This document shows, in pieces, positions 1 to 10,163 of a stretch of 64,000 nt of DNA. The stretch is taken from positions 248,001-312,000 of the forward strand of contig NC_065914.1 of the NCBI RefSeq assembly GCF_905147045.1, given 5' to 3'. The DNA is from Nymphalis io. Its lineage: Eukaryota; Arthropoda; Insecta; Lepidoptera; Nymphalidae. Within the stretch, counting starts at the first letter, position 1, and the number at the start of each line of letters is the position of its first letter. The notes beneath the pieces were generated by a model. That model did no database searches, had not been told where the DNA came from, and saw only the letters and a program-made list of their open reading frames with translations. The translations under genes and the position numbers were made by a program.

Positions 1-1348
1 GCTCGGACAGAGAGATATAATCGTCTCCCTGGAGCGGCGGGATTGGGGCCGACAGGAATACCTCCACTTGCCTCTGGATCGCCGCGTGATGATGGACGAC
101 ATCGATCTTTGATAAGTCCGGTGGGTTGGGGGTGAATTGACCCTCCAAATGTTCCGCCAGGATCTCTGCTCTGTCGCTGGCGGAATATCTTCTGTTACCC
201 GCTCGATCTAGGAGCGGGTAGACAGGCGAGTCATGTCCGGTAAGCTGTTTGCAGAGGTGGTACAACGTAGTGTCGTGCTCGGATGCTCGATCGATGGTGG
301 CCTCCCAGTAGTCATCCTCGAGAGCCACGAGCGCACGCGACACTTCCTCTGCAATCCTATTGAGGTCACGCTTCACCCTCGGACAGCGCGTTCGCGCCCA
401 CAGTCGGCGAAGAACTCGTTTCTTCCTCAGCTTCGCTCGGAGCGAGCTCGGCAGCTGGTCCTGACGACTTCTCGGTGTGCTTCCTAGAGAGGTGGCTGCT
501 TCTTTGGCTTTCTGGATCGCCTCAGAAATTTTAGAAGCAGCTCCTTCCACATCTTCAGTCGTCGCGATCGGGACCGTGAGCTCGAACTCCGAGAGCTCTG
601 AGGAGTAGCGCCCCCAGTCGACCCGCAAACGAGGGGAGCGGGGCACTGTGAAGTCGCGCTGGAGGGCGATTGTGACCACAATCGGCAGGTGCTGTGTGTT
701 GAGGTCGTAATTCACCTCAACATCGATGGGTGCGTCTAGTCGGTGGTGCAGCACGATGTCCAGGACGTCCGGCTGGTACGAAGGGTTAGTCGGTATGTGG
801 GTCGGCGCTCCTGGACCCAACACACCGTAACCCTGTCGTTCGCTATCCTCAAGCAGGTGCCTACCCGCCTGGGTGATGACGCGCGAGCCCCAAGCGTGGT
901 GCTTCGCGTTCAGGTCACCCACGATCAGTGTAGGCATCGGCGAGTCGATAAGCGATTGGACATCGGTGCTGCTGAAAACCTGTCCGGGTGGCTTGTAGGC
1001 GGCATACAGCAGCAGCTCCGTCTCACCAGCATGCACACGCACCCCCTGCGTACGTAGGCTCACAAAAGGTGCATGTGCAAGTTCTTCGTGTATGATATCC
1101 CTCCTCACCAGGGCTGCAGTTCCTCTGAATGGGCAGCCCCGGGGAGAGACTTCATCTCGCCGATACACGAAGAAATTCGGGATTCGGAGCTCGATCTCAG
1201 CCGAGAGCTTCGTCTCGCCCAGGAGGATTACGTGAATATCCTGCGACTGGGCGAGTAGGGTCAGCTCCCGGATATGGCCTCGTATGCCACCTGGGTTCCA
1301 ATATAGTATTCTCAGCTGGAATTGAGCACCGCGAGCACCGTGAGCAGG
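1..1348 (-). CDS. LINE ORF2, apurinic-type endonuclease domain (partial)
   Basis: This frame is open for about 449 codons from an in-frame TAG at 1349-1351 to the window edge. It begins with RILYWNPGGIRGHI and carries the APE-type endonuclease signature in order: GETKL (catalytic Glu), FVYRRDE, AAYKPPG, VGDLNAKHHAWGS (catalytic Asp-Asn), PDVLDIVLHH and QHLPIV (catalytic His). The domain would nick target DNA to prime reverse transcription. There is no ATG near the start; the first Met is well inside the domain. ORF2 is therefore made by reinitiation or frameshifting from ORF1, or the start has been lost. The endonuclease itself shows no internal stop. The linker to the reverse transcriptase is present, but the polymerase is outside the window. 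Confidence 0.85.
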
Positions 1349-3248
1349 CTATTCCAGCTGAGATGGCAGGTATTATGTCCTGGCCCTGTGTATAGGCGAC
1401 CAGGATCGCCGTCAGTGCCTCCATGAAGACCCGGACGATGATGGTGGTGTCCAGGCCTTTCGCACTGGCCGAGGTTGTCATCTGCACAGGGGGAGGTACT
1501 TCTTGCCTCACCACCGGCCGCGTGGCGGCAGCCGGAGCGGACTTTGGCTCCGTCGCTGCCTTCCTGGGCTGCGGCGTCGATGCCGCCGCAGGCTCAGTCC
1601 TGGGAGGCCTAGCTGCCCTCTTCCTTCTCTTCTTTCTGCTAGGCACCTTTATAGGCTGGTCCCTGGCCGTCGGCTGGTTGGCTGGAGGCGCCAAAGTTGT
1701 TGGGGGCGCAAGCTTGGCTCGCACCTCCGTGGCTTTCTTCGCAGGGGGTGGCTGCTTCGTTCGCTGGTCGACTACTATCGTCGCTTTAGGTTCTGCGACG
1801 ATAGGGCGACCGACCACCTGCTTAGGTGCTACCGGGGGGACACGCTCCCTGTCCCCCTTTGGCTGTGCTCTCGGTCCGTTCGGGTGAGGGGCGGGCACGT
1901 TAATGCCCCTCCTTCGTGCTTCTTTCTTAAAGACCGGGCACCTCCGGTCCTTTGCTGTATGCGCCTTAGCGCAGTTTGCGCACGTCGGTGGTTCAGAAAG
2001 AGGTCTCGGGCAGTCCCATGCCAGGTGTTCGCCGGCGCAGCGAACACACTTTTGTTGCCTATGGCAATTGGCCGAGGAGTGGCCAAATGCCTGGCAGCGG
2101 TGACATTGAGGCGGGCTCTTCGCGCCTCTCCAGGCTTCAATCAGCAGGCCGGGCATGCACAGGAGCTCAGTAGTCTTGTATAGTGACCTGAGCTCCTGCT
2201 CCTTCAGGTGCACCAGCTGGACGAAGTAGGTGCACCCATGTCGACCTCTTCCGCCTGGGATCGCCTTCGCGCTCTGCGCAGGGAACCCTAAACTGCGCAG
2301 GGCGGCGATCACCTCTTCCGGGGGTGTGTCGAGTGGCAGCCCCCTAATGGCCACCTTGGTTGGCAGTTCCGCGGCTGGGCTATAGCAGAACCAGGATATA
2401 GTCTTATCCTGGTTCATAGCCTCAGTCAGATGGCGCTGGATGACCCGAAATTCCTCCGCGGATCCGGGCAAGAAGCGCACTCCCTTTCCCAAAGGGCGTG
2501 CGTTCGGGGCGTGTCCTAGTTTGTTTTTAAGCACCTCGAAGTGCCTCGTCCAGTTCGGTAGGCGTTCCGCCGCGATCGGCGGGTAGCTAGAACGAGGCGT
2601 CGCTCTTGGGGCTGGTACCGGTGCAGGGGCTCGACTCCTGGGCGACGCTGGAGCGGCAGCGGCCGCCGCATAGGTGACCCCTGACGGCCCCGGTTGCGGT
2701 GAAGTGGGATGGGAGGCTGTCCTCTCCTCGACCGTCGATGGCAGTGCCGCGTAGCTCGTCGAGTCACGCGGCCAGGTGTCTTGCGACCCCCCTCCATTGG
2801 GGAGGGGGATCGCGGCGGTGGTAATTCTTTTGGCCGTCCTTTTTCGCTTGCTTCGTCCGTTGTAGGCGATGCCGCGCGCGATGAGGATGCCGAATCCTGC
2901 GGCGATCCGTACGGCGGTGATGCAGTGGAAACATCGGTCTTGGGGCGCTTGTCCTCCCCTTCCATTGACTCCGGCGAAGAGTCCGGTCTCGGGCGCTTGG
3001 CTCCTTCCGCGCCTGCTGTAGACTCAGCTACAGTGGCGGCGAAGTCTGCTTCAGCAGCCCGGTGGACGTCCTCTCCACCGGTTTCAGCGTGTATTATGCG
3101 TATACGCGGGGCGGCGGCGGGGGTGAGGGCGACAGGCACGGTCGAGTTGTCGAAGATGTCTCTTCGAACAACTGACCGCGCGATGCCGGACCTGCCTCGG
3201 CCACGCTTGCGTTGGTCTAAGGGGGGGGGGCTCCCCCCCTTCAGACAT
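1197..3248 (-). pseudogene. LINE ORF1, gag-like nucleic-acid-binding protein, frameshifted
   Basis: The C-terminal part (open from about 2790 to 1197) has a PRE_C2HC-like region (QDKTISWFCY...VAIRGLP) followed by three zinc knuckles: CHRCQAFGHSSANC, CVRCAGEHLAWDC and CANCAKAHTAKDRRC. This is the usual Jockey-type ORF1 that packages the RNA. The N-terminal part (open 3313-2516 in another frame) is Ser/Pro/acid-rich and looks disordered. The two join only if a frameshift occurred in the C6 run at 2787-2792. A second frame change is needed in the long G/C runs at 3221-3239 to reach the likely ATG at 3246-3248. Its end overlaps ORF2 by about 150 nt, which suggests the natural stop was also lost. 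Confidence 0.75.
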
Positions 3249-3640
3249 GATGGTGGTGTCGGATTGCTGCTCTCGATGTGTATGCACGGGCACCACAACC
3301 TCGGCGCGTGCAACCAAGCCAGGTGAGACCCCTAGGGGAGGCCCAGCTAAGCGCCCGCGAGCGGAAGTTCGGTCCGTGCACACCGGTATCTCTGTTCTTC
3401 AGCTTTCCTTGGTTTTGTTGATCCTGCAGGATTTTTTGGTAACCAAAAAAGTGCAGGATCTATTCGTGCGCTTCTCTTCACTTGAGCAGGCAGACTCCTG
3501 GCAACTAGCACCGGCCGTTTCCTCAAGCCGACGTCGGAGGACGCGGCGAGTACAACTGGCACCGGAGGGGGTCGTTGCGGGGAGCGGGGGATGTTCGATC
3601 GGAGAGATGGCACGACTTATACATACAATAATCTCACCGA

Positions 3641-4038
3641 ACACAATATGAGAATATTCAGAGAATACCCTCGATATATATATTCGATTCGATATATTAT
3701 ATATCTATTATCCAGTTGTATGATGGCGTATGTTACACCCCGTTAACGATAGATGGCGCTCACTCGAAATGTCACATTCCTGAATCGCGCTGTCTAGATA
3801 TTCGCTACGGAGTATATATAGTGTAGAAGTGATTGTTTTTGTAATCTAATAAATTGTAGTTTCATTTACCTAATCCCAGGTATCAGTGTGCAACACTGAT
3901 ACCTGGGATTAGGTCGATAGTTTGACCTAGAAAACTATTATCGACAGTACTTCCAAAAGTATCGTCTTGTGTCAATATTGTCGATATTATCGATAGTTAC
4001 TATAGCTCTCTGTTCACAATACTATTGATAACTCGTTT
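3641..4038. other. AT-rich intergenic stretch with a perfect hairpin
   Basis: No coding potential is seen. It holds runs of TATATA, repeated TATCGATA-like sites near 3981-3996, and one perfect inverted repeat at 3869-3913. Confidence 0.6.
3869..3913. repeat. Perfect 21-bp inverted repeat with 3-nt loop
   Basis: The arms 3869-3889 and 3893-3913 are exact reverse complements around GCA. The arms end in CCTAATCCC/GGGATTAGG. The loop is too short for a typical miRNA precursor; it is more likely a palindromic remnant of an insertion or a template-switch event. Confidence 0.9.
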
Positions 4039-4414
4039 GCCTGTCTCGTTGGTCTAGTGGCTTGATATAAGACCGCAGACCCCGGAGGTCCTGGGTTCAA
4101 TTCCCAGGTCGGGCCAATAAAAAGTTATTGGGTTTTTCTGTCAGAAAATTCTCAGTAGCAGCCCGGAGTCTGGAAGTTGGAAGTGTGTACACTCCCGTGC
4201 CTCGGAAAGCACGTAAAGTCGTTGGTCCTGCGCCTGAACTCTTTCCGGTCGTTTCGGATCGCCGTCCCATCGGATTATGAGAGTTAGGGAACAGAGAGTA
4301 CACCTGTGTTTGCGCACACACTTGTGCACTATAATATCTCCTGCGTAGTTGGCTAATCTCTCTTGAGATTGGCCGCCGTGGCCGAAATCGGTCTGGAGGA
4401 CATTATTATTATTA
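4039..4414 (+). mobile_element. SINE family B, tRNA-derived head, (ATT)n tail, full length
   Basis: The head has a Pol III A box (TGGTCTAGTGGC, 4050-4061) and a B box (GGGTTCAATTCC, 4093-4104), as in a tRNA. The body contains GTCTGTCAGAAAATTCT-like and CCGTCCCATCGGATTATGAG segments, and the end is CTGGAGGACATTATTATT. Three further copies lie at 18495-18860, 51137-51500 and (-) 56155-56350. It resembles the Metulj-type SINEs known from butterflies, but that name is not verified here. Confidence 0.8.
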
Positions 4415-4888
4415 ATACTATTGATAACAGCAATCCATAGGTATTCATTCGATAGTAACGATTTAATAAAACTTCATTAATAATAGTGTTGTTACTGGGC
4501 CTACTACATTACTTATCTTGAGAAAGCAATAATAATATAATAATAAAAATGATAACCCCACCGACGTATCTTTACATTGCCGACGTGGTGGGGCTTGTGC
4601 GCTTCAATGATTCTTAGGGCTATGCCAATAGATCTATTCATGTTGGATTGGCCTAAGATGAGAATACAGACCAAGAGAGATACAACCCAAGCCAAGGTGG
4701 AACAGCGTACGCCGAGGGCTCCATGGCTAAGGGGGTGCTTAGTCGTTAGTATGCGAACTTTAGAGACAAGGGGACCTCTAATTTAATTTACCCTTATCGC
4801 AGTGAATGCAGGGCTCTGCTGTGATTGACTTTTATGTCCCTAGCTACTCGTGGGAATAATATGATAACTAGGTCTAAAACTAAAAAAT

Positions 4889-6131
4889 ATGCCATCGTTA
4901 GAAGAAGAGTCCACGCCGACTTCTAATTCATCCTCTAAATCTTTATTCCCATCGATACCCTCTTCATCACCAATTTTTTATGCATCTTCACCAAATTCAT
5001 CATCAACCGGTGCTCAACTGGTGGATGTTGCACAGGAGATAAATTTTGTCAGTGAACCTGTGCCCACCACCAGTGGCGTAAAAAAAAGTTTAAGAAGTCG
5101 AACGAATGGCTCAAACGAGGTGAACTGTTCCCTGAGACCGAAGGTTTTATGCTCGCCATTCAAGACCAAATAATAGAAACTCGTAACTATAGGAAGTACA
5201 TAATGAAGGATAATAATCAACCTACTGACTTATGTAGACAATGTAACGCAGCCTCTGAAACTATTCAGCACATAACGGGGGCTTGCAAATCTCTCGCACA
5301 GACCGATTATAAGCATCGACATGATCAAGTGGCTGCAATCATACACCAACATTTAGCATACAAATATTTTTTTTTTTTATAGAATAGGAAGGTGGACGAG
5401 CATATGGGCCACCTGATGGTAAGTGGTCACCAAACGCCCTTAGACATTGGCATTGTAAGAAATGTCAACCATCGCTTATAGCCAATGCGCCACCAACCTT
5501 GGGAACTAAGATTTTATGTCCCTTGTGCCTGTAATTACACTGGCTCACTCAACCTTCAAACCGGAACACAACAATATCAAGTATTGCTGTTTTGCGGTAG
5601 AATATCTGATGAGTGGGTGGTACCTACCCAGACGAGCTTGCACAAAGCCCTACCACCAGTAAAAAACTTATAACAGAAATGAATCCATATTACAAATATA
5701 AACCGGAAAGTGTATTAGACACTAGAAACCACAAAATCTACTGGGATAGAACAATAATAACTGACAAAACTATCTGTTATAATAGACCAGATATTACCGT
5801 TCATGATAAAATCAATAGAATCGTTTATCTTATCGATATAGCCGTTCCTAATTCACATAACATACAAACCACAACATCTGAAAAGTTAAGTAAATATCAA
5901 GATCTCGCCATAGAAATTAAAACGCAATGGAAAGCACAAACAGTACACATAGTCCCAATAGTCCTATCATCCACAGGTATCGTGCCAAAATCCTTGACAC
6001 AAAGTCTGAACACCTTACAAATGCCAGCGTATATCCTCCATATACTTCAAAAAGCCATAATCCTTAACACCTGCCGTATTACCCGAAAGTTTATATCATC
6101 ATCCACTTTATCATCAACGTTTTTAATATAA
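4889..6131 (+). pseudogene. R4/Dong-type LINE ORF remnant: zinc finger and restriction-like endonuclease
   Basis: After the deletion, the C-terminal zinc finger CRQCNAASETIQHITGAC (CX2CX8HX4C) is followed, beyond a SINE insertion, by the restriction-like endonuclease region with NRPDITVHD...YLIDIAVP (PD-X14-D pattern). These two motifs in this order are the hallmark of R2/R4/Dong elements, where the nuclease sits after the polymerase. The N-terminal and C-terminal parts are in different frames, so nothing functional can be made. The stop is at 6129-6131. Confidence 0.75.
5369..5663 (-). mobile_element. Dispersed SINE-like repeat family D inserted in the LINE
   Basis: A poly-T run at the left end marks the 3' poly-A of a minus-strand element. 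The body has GGGCCACCTGATGGTAAGTGG, GCGCCACCAACCTTGGGAAC and TGATGAGTGGGTGGTACC. The 36.3-kb copy of the same LINE has no element at this point (CATACAAATATAAACTT), so the insertion came after the duplication. It recurs in many places in the window. Confidence 0.75.
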
Positions 6132-6232
6132 GCAACACTCCTTAACGCTTGGCTGCAGCCCGCGTTTTCGGTTTAAACTCTTCGAAAGAAGATAAACTTT
6201 AAAAGTTAAATAGAAATAATAATAATAATAAT

Positions 6233-6483
6233 ATTGGACATTATTCACACACGGTCATCTGATCCCAAAATTAAGCAGAGCTTGTGTTATGGAAACCAGA
6301 CAACTGATATACTACATATACTACTTTTCTTTTGTAAATACATACTTATACAGATAATTACACCCAGACTCAGGACAAACAGACATGTTCATGCACACAA
6401 ATGTCTGTCCTGGGTGGGAATCGAACCCACGACCTTTGGTATGAAAGGCAAGTAACTACCAACCACGCCAACCGGCTCGTCAA
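6233..6483 (-). mobile_element. SINE family A, tRNA-derived, full length
   Basis: Read on minus it starts GACGAGCCGGTTGGCGTGG (A box) and has the B box GGTTCGATTCCC, then CATGTCTGTTTGTCCTGAG, and it ends in an (ATT)n tail that merges with the end of the neighbouring LINE. This is the most abundant SINE here, with full or partial copies at about ten sites. It is a SINE head, not a functional tRNA gene. Confidence 0.85.
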
Positions 6484-6514
6484 AAAATCAATACGTCAAT
6501 ACTATCGAAAAATC

Positions 6515-6572
6515 ATTGATTATCGATAGTCCAAAACTATCGATTTTATCGATAATGGACTATCGACATGCA
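6515..6572. promoter_or_regulatory. Cluster of TATCGATA-like sites in an imperfect inverted repeat
   Basis: TATCGATA at 6521-6528, TATCGAT at 6538-6544 and TATCGATA at 6547-6554 lie within a near-palindrome (TATCGATAGTCCA against TGGACTATCGACA). The same cluster recurs at 35385-35450 before exon E of copy 2. TATCGATA is the DRE core bound by DREF in flies; use here is inference. It could equally be part of an old repeat. Confidence 0.4.
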
Positions 6573-6637
6573 ACACTACCCGATATTACTTATACCTAAA
6601 ATGAAAGTCATATAATGTATTACATTCATATAATCAG

Positions 6638-6802
6638 GGTAATGTCGTCAACTACGGTTGTTCCGAGCTGATGACAGCGGAGCGCATCGGAGAGAGGAGC
6701 GCCAAGCTGGTGTCTTTCCTGGACCTGGCGGGCCACAGCAAGTACCAACGCACCACGCTCCACGGGCTCACGGGTTACTCCCCGCACTACGCCATGCTCG
6801 TT
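6638..6802 (+). pseudogene. GTPBP2: GTPBP2 copy 1 exon E: G3 (switch II) region
   Basis: This exon has 55 codons, phase 0 at both ends, acceptor TAATCAG and donor GTAAGT. It encodes GNVVNYGCSEL, then KLVSFLDLAGHSKYQ with the G3 motif DLAGH, and LHGLTGYSPHYAMLV. GTPBP2 proteins have DLAGHHKY and FGLTxYCPD at this point. The GTPase core here is open and well kept. Confidence 0.9.
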
Positions 6803-7425
6803 GTAAGTATGTTTATTTATTACTAGTTCCCATACGTGTGGGGGGGGGTTCAGATTTTAGGTATCCTAAGTCTTTTTCTATAGCCCTGATAACGTGTTTT
6901 GAAATTATTATTAGGTAAGGATTTTTTTGGAGTCCTGACATATCAAACCAAAAGTTAATTTTCATTTTATTGAATAAATATCTTATCTTAATAATACATT
7001 TTTACAAACAGCTCAAAATCAAAATAATTTATTCAGGTAATAATATATAAACCTAACACCGGCTCAAACTGTAGATCCTACTAAAAATAATCGGCGAAAA
7101 ACTAAACTCTTTTGCTACAATTAAACTATGTAAGAGTTTAAACACAATTTTTTATCATATTTATAAACCCTTATCGAGCAATACGTCTTATTAATGAAAG
7201 TTTTTTAAGAGAGAGAGTTGGTTCCTCCTAACTGGCCTAGGCCAGTCTGGGTACGGGCCGCAGGGTTGCCCCCTAACCTGTCGTGTCTTTAATTTTTGGC
7301 CCGAGGGGCCAGGGTCACAGCGACCCAGTGGCTGTAAGTTTTTTAAATCAGCTACAAGATAATATTATAGATGGCACTGTAGTCATATTATCAACTTGTA
7401 CTATAAAGTTTTTTTTTATTTCTAG

Positions 7426-7587
7426 ATTTCGGCAACAGCCGGTATAACTCGCATCACAGAAGAACACATCGGTCTTCTGCTGGCTTTGGACATGCCGTTC
7501 TTCGCAGTCATCAACAAGTGTGAACTGGCTAGCAACATCAATGCTGTTGTAGCGAGGCTGGCTCAATTGTTGGAACCCGCTAATAAG
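7426..7587 (+). pseudogene. GTPBP2: GTPBP2 copy 1 exon F: G4 region
   Basis: This exon has 54 codons, acceptor TTTCTAG and donor GTCAGT. It encodes ISATAGITRITEEHIGLLL and MPFFAVINKCELA. The G4 position reads NKCE where a guanine-binding NKxD or TKxD is usual, so the Asp is replaced by Glu. The neighbouring HIGLLLALDMPFF matches the HLGLALALKVPFF block of the family. Confidence 0.85.
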
Positions 7588-7654
7588 GTCAGTGATTTTA
7601 TTTTAAATAGCATCTATAAAGACTAGCTTATAAACTAGGTTATTATTTCTTACA

Positions 7655-7712
7655 TCAATGCTTTTGGGTGATGGTGACCACTTACCATCAGGTGGCCCAA
7701 TTTCCCGTCCAC
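7655..7712 (+). repeat. Fragment of SINE-like repeat D in the F-G intron
   Basis: It contains GGTGACCACTTACCATCAGGTGGCCC. The counterpart in copy 2 lies at 34250-34305 on minus. It is followed by a G-rich run (7738-7754), which is mirrored as a C run at 34215-34225. Confidence 0.7.
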
Positions 7713-8174
7713 ACACATATAACATAAAGAGAAGCCGGGGGGAGGGGGGGGGGGTAAAGTTTAACAGACAAATAGATATATTTACTTTCCCATTTATAAT
7801 ATTAGTTTATATTGTAATTGGAAACATGCAGGTTTCCTCGCGATGTTCTTCAAGGAGCACGAGATGATAAATCAGGGATGCTGTTTAATTTATAGATTTA
7901 TTTAAATGTAAAAGTAATGGTATATATTGGTATTATTACAGAAACCGCTGTTAATAACTGACGAGAATATGGCAAGGAACTGCGTTGCGCCGCAAAAGTC
8001 GATACTGGACACCATAGACAATGTAGACGAGGAAATCAAAAAGGATGAGGAGTTAGTAGCTTCACAAGCCTTTATTTAACCCGAAGTGTTTCTGGGTGAA
8101 CTCTTATATATGACTTTAAAAGGAGTTCCATACTATTGGTAATGGTAATAATATTGTCTATAGCTACGCCAACC

Positions 8175-8348
8175 ACCCTTGCTAGATACTTGCCTTTCAC
8201 GCCAAAGGTTGTGGGTTCGGTTCCCACTCAGGACAGACAATTGTGTGCATTAACATGTCTGTTTTTCCTGAGTCTGTGTGTAATTGTCTATACAATAGTA
8301 TGTCAGTTGTCTGGTTGCCATAGTACAAGCTCTGCTTAGTTTCGGATC

Positions 8349-8349
<1 letters not shown>
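8175..8349 (+). mobile_element. SINE A with damaged head plus (AT)n, in the G-H intron
   Basis: It keeps the B box GGTTCGGTTCCCA and the body up to TTTCGGATCAG, then an (AT)n tract at 8350-8389. The A-box end is rearranged. Copy 2 keeps only its 3' end (32993-33042), so the intron is homologous. Confidence 0.75.
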
Positions 8350-8392
<43 letters not shown>

Positions 8393-8783
8393 GAACGCAA
8401 ATCACAGTAGTGTCGGCCGGCAGGGTGGCCGTGTTCCCGGTGAGCTGCGTGCGTGGCGCCGGCCTCAACGCGCTGCACGCGTGCCTGCTGGCGCTGGTGC
8501 CGCGCCGCGACCTGCAGCGCCCCGAGGACGTGAGTGAACCATATGTTGCGCAGTTGACTAGTATCCTTTTTATTAAATTATAAATGTTATAATTTATGTC
8601 ACTTTACAGGAGGCGTGCGAGTTTCAAGTAGACGAAATTTTCCACGTAAGGGACTCGACGGGGCCCGTAGTGGGGGGACTGCTCGCGCGAGGGCGACTCT
8701 ACGAGGGCGACGAACTTATCATAGGTGCGTTGCGTTCTGTTAGTTGTGAGATGAATAGAGCGACGTATATTTAACACAAAAAG

Positions 8784-9228
8784 GACCTCTGGATTCCGGC
8801 GAGTTCGCGGAGATATCCGTGCGCACGATATACCGCAACCGCGTCACGTGCGGCAGCGTGCGCTCGGGACAGTCGGCGTCGCTGAGCCTGGGTCGCTTCC
8901 CGCCGGGACTGCGGCAGGGCATGGTGCTGCTAGCGCGGCCGGGGGCTACGCCGCGGGACTATCAGAACTAGTCCACTCGTCGCAAGCTTCGGAGAAGAAT
9001 CGAAAGAACGCAAGGAGACAGAACAAGAATATCCTCCAGGACATCGCCAACGTGAAGAACAGCCTCACAAAGACATCGGACACGAAGTGCACGAACGTGT
9101 ACGTGTCGGACGACGGGAGCAAGTACAGCGACGCGCACGTGTCGAGCGACACGCAGGACAAGTGCGTGTGTGACGACCTGGTGTTCCTCGAAGACCCAAA
9201 CGACCCTAGACGCTGTATATACTTTCAG
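8784..9228 (+). pseudogene. GTPBP2: GTPBP2 copy 1 exons J and K fused by deletion
   Basis: J encodes PLDSGEFAEISVRTIYRNRV and RFPPGLRQGMVLLARPG, the second barrel domain of the family. The G run at 8940-8944 has five G where copy 2 has six, which shifts the frame to an early TAG in AGAACTAGTCC. About 8956 the sequence passes directly from inside J into K (SELVHSSQAS), with no intron. Copies 2 and 3 have the full 230-nt J with donor GTGGGT, and copy 3 has a separate K. The deletion is therefore private to copy 1. Confidence 0.85.
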
Positions 9229-9597
9229 GTGAGCAGAAAACTCTACTCGTTTTTAAAAGATTAGCAAACCTTAGATATGCGATTCCACGCGATTCGCTTC
9301 CAGCTCTGCTGTATTGTACACCACAAACACTTCTCGATCAATATATCTCTATATATAACACGACACTGTTACACTTAACTACTTATATACACTTTAGTTT
9401 TACTTACAAAGTTCCGATAACAACTTCACAGATAACCAAAACGCTAAATTTTTCGCGAATCCATAGTCAATACCACAGAATATTAAGATTTCGACCAAAT
9501 TTCAAGGTCAAAGTTGCTTATATACTCTACTTGCTATTGGAATCGACTATAGACTTGTATATGTTTCCACAGCACATTGTGTGTGTGTGTGTTTTTT

Positions 9598-9840
9598 TAT
9601 CCGTAACAGCACGTGAATGTCCTACTGCTGGGCTAAAGGCCTCCTCTCCCTTTTTTGAGGAGAAGGCTTGGAGCTTATTCCACCACGCTGCTCCAGTGCG
9701 GTTTGGTAAATACACATGTGGCAGAATTTCAGTGAAATTAGACACATGTAGGTTTCCTCACGATGTTTTCCTTCATCGTAAAGTACGAGATGAATTATAA
9801 TCACAAATTAAGTACATGAAAATTCAGTGGTGCCTGAACC
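9598..9840 (-). mobile_element. Bm1-type SINE with deleted tRNA core (K-L intron)
   Basis: It has CCTACTGCTGGGCTAAAGGCC, CCTCACGATGTTTTCCTTC and ends in GGTGCCTGAACCATCTTGGCTG. About 45 nt of the tRNA-like head, including the B box, are missing. The same deletion is in the copies at 43050-43300 and 31466-31498, so all three descend from one insertion older than the duplications. Confidence 0.85.
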
Positions 9841-10163
9841 ATCTTGGCTGTTTTTTTTATATGCTAGCAATATTAGCACAGACTGTGCAGTATAATATGT
9901 AATGCGGTCATGAATTAAATTTGATTGAATGTAACAGGCATCCGTGCATGTCCTGAGACACTCCACGGCCATCTACCCAGGGTTCCAGTGCTCTGTGCAT
10001 GTCGGGAACGTGCGTCAGACGGCCATTATCGTGGTAACGAATACATACATCAAACTCACTTTGCGGAATGGAATTAAATAGTTTAATTTTGGTATAATTT
10101 GTGGTGTTGCGTAAAATACTTAAGTATGATAATGATATTTATTTTTTTATGTTATATTCCTGT

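Larger units (their letters stand above)
1..3640 (-). mobile_element. Jockey-clade non-LTR retrotransposon (LINE), 3' part beyond window
   Basis: This is a two-ORF LINE read on the minus strand: a GC-rich 5' leader (about 3250-3640), a gag-like ORF1 with zinc knuckles, then the endonuclease part of ORF2, which runs off the window edge. The change from GC-rich to AT-rich sequence near 3640-3660 marks the probable 5' end. Reverse transcriptase and the 3' end lie outside. The order leader, zinc-knuckle ORF1, APE-type endonuclease is that of the Jockey/R1 superfamily; the clade call rests on the knuckle pattern and on WNPGGIR and VGDLNAKHHAWGS in the endonuclease. The 5' boundary is approximate. 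Confidence 0.85.
4551..6232 (+). mobile_element. R4/Dong-type LINE, internally deleted, in a TAA/ATT repeat
   Basis: The 5' leader starts next to AATAATAATATAATAATAA and the 3' end is followed by (AAT)n at 6214-6232, which fits the TAA-repeat target of Dong-type elements. The N-terminal reading frame starts at 4889 (MPSLEEESTPTSN). Near 5091-5101 it jumps to the C-terminal region, so the whole reverse transcriptase is deleted. The longer copy at 35748-39776 shares the same C-terminus and lies next to the same SINE and GTPBP2 exon. The insertion is therefore older than the duplication. A SINE (5369-5663) interrupts it. Confidence 0.75.

Noticed and set aside
1423..2183. Long plus-strand frames opposite the LINE ORF1
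   Set aside because: They are antisense shadows of the GC-rich gag-like ORF; the minus frame has the zinc knuckles.
4039..4110. tRNA gene (A and B box, GGGTTCAATTCCC)
   Set aside because: The same head with the same 300-nt body and (ATT)n tail occurs four times, and no full cloverleaf is evident; it is a SINE head. The same applies to the heads of SINE A and the Bm1-type SINEs.
8350..8389. (AT)n tract as a regulatory element
   Set aside because: It is a plain microsatellite at the end of a SINE inside an intron, shorter in copy 2.
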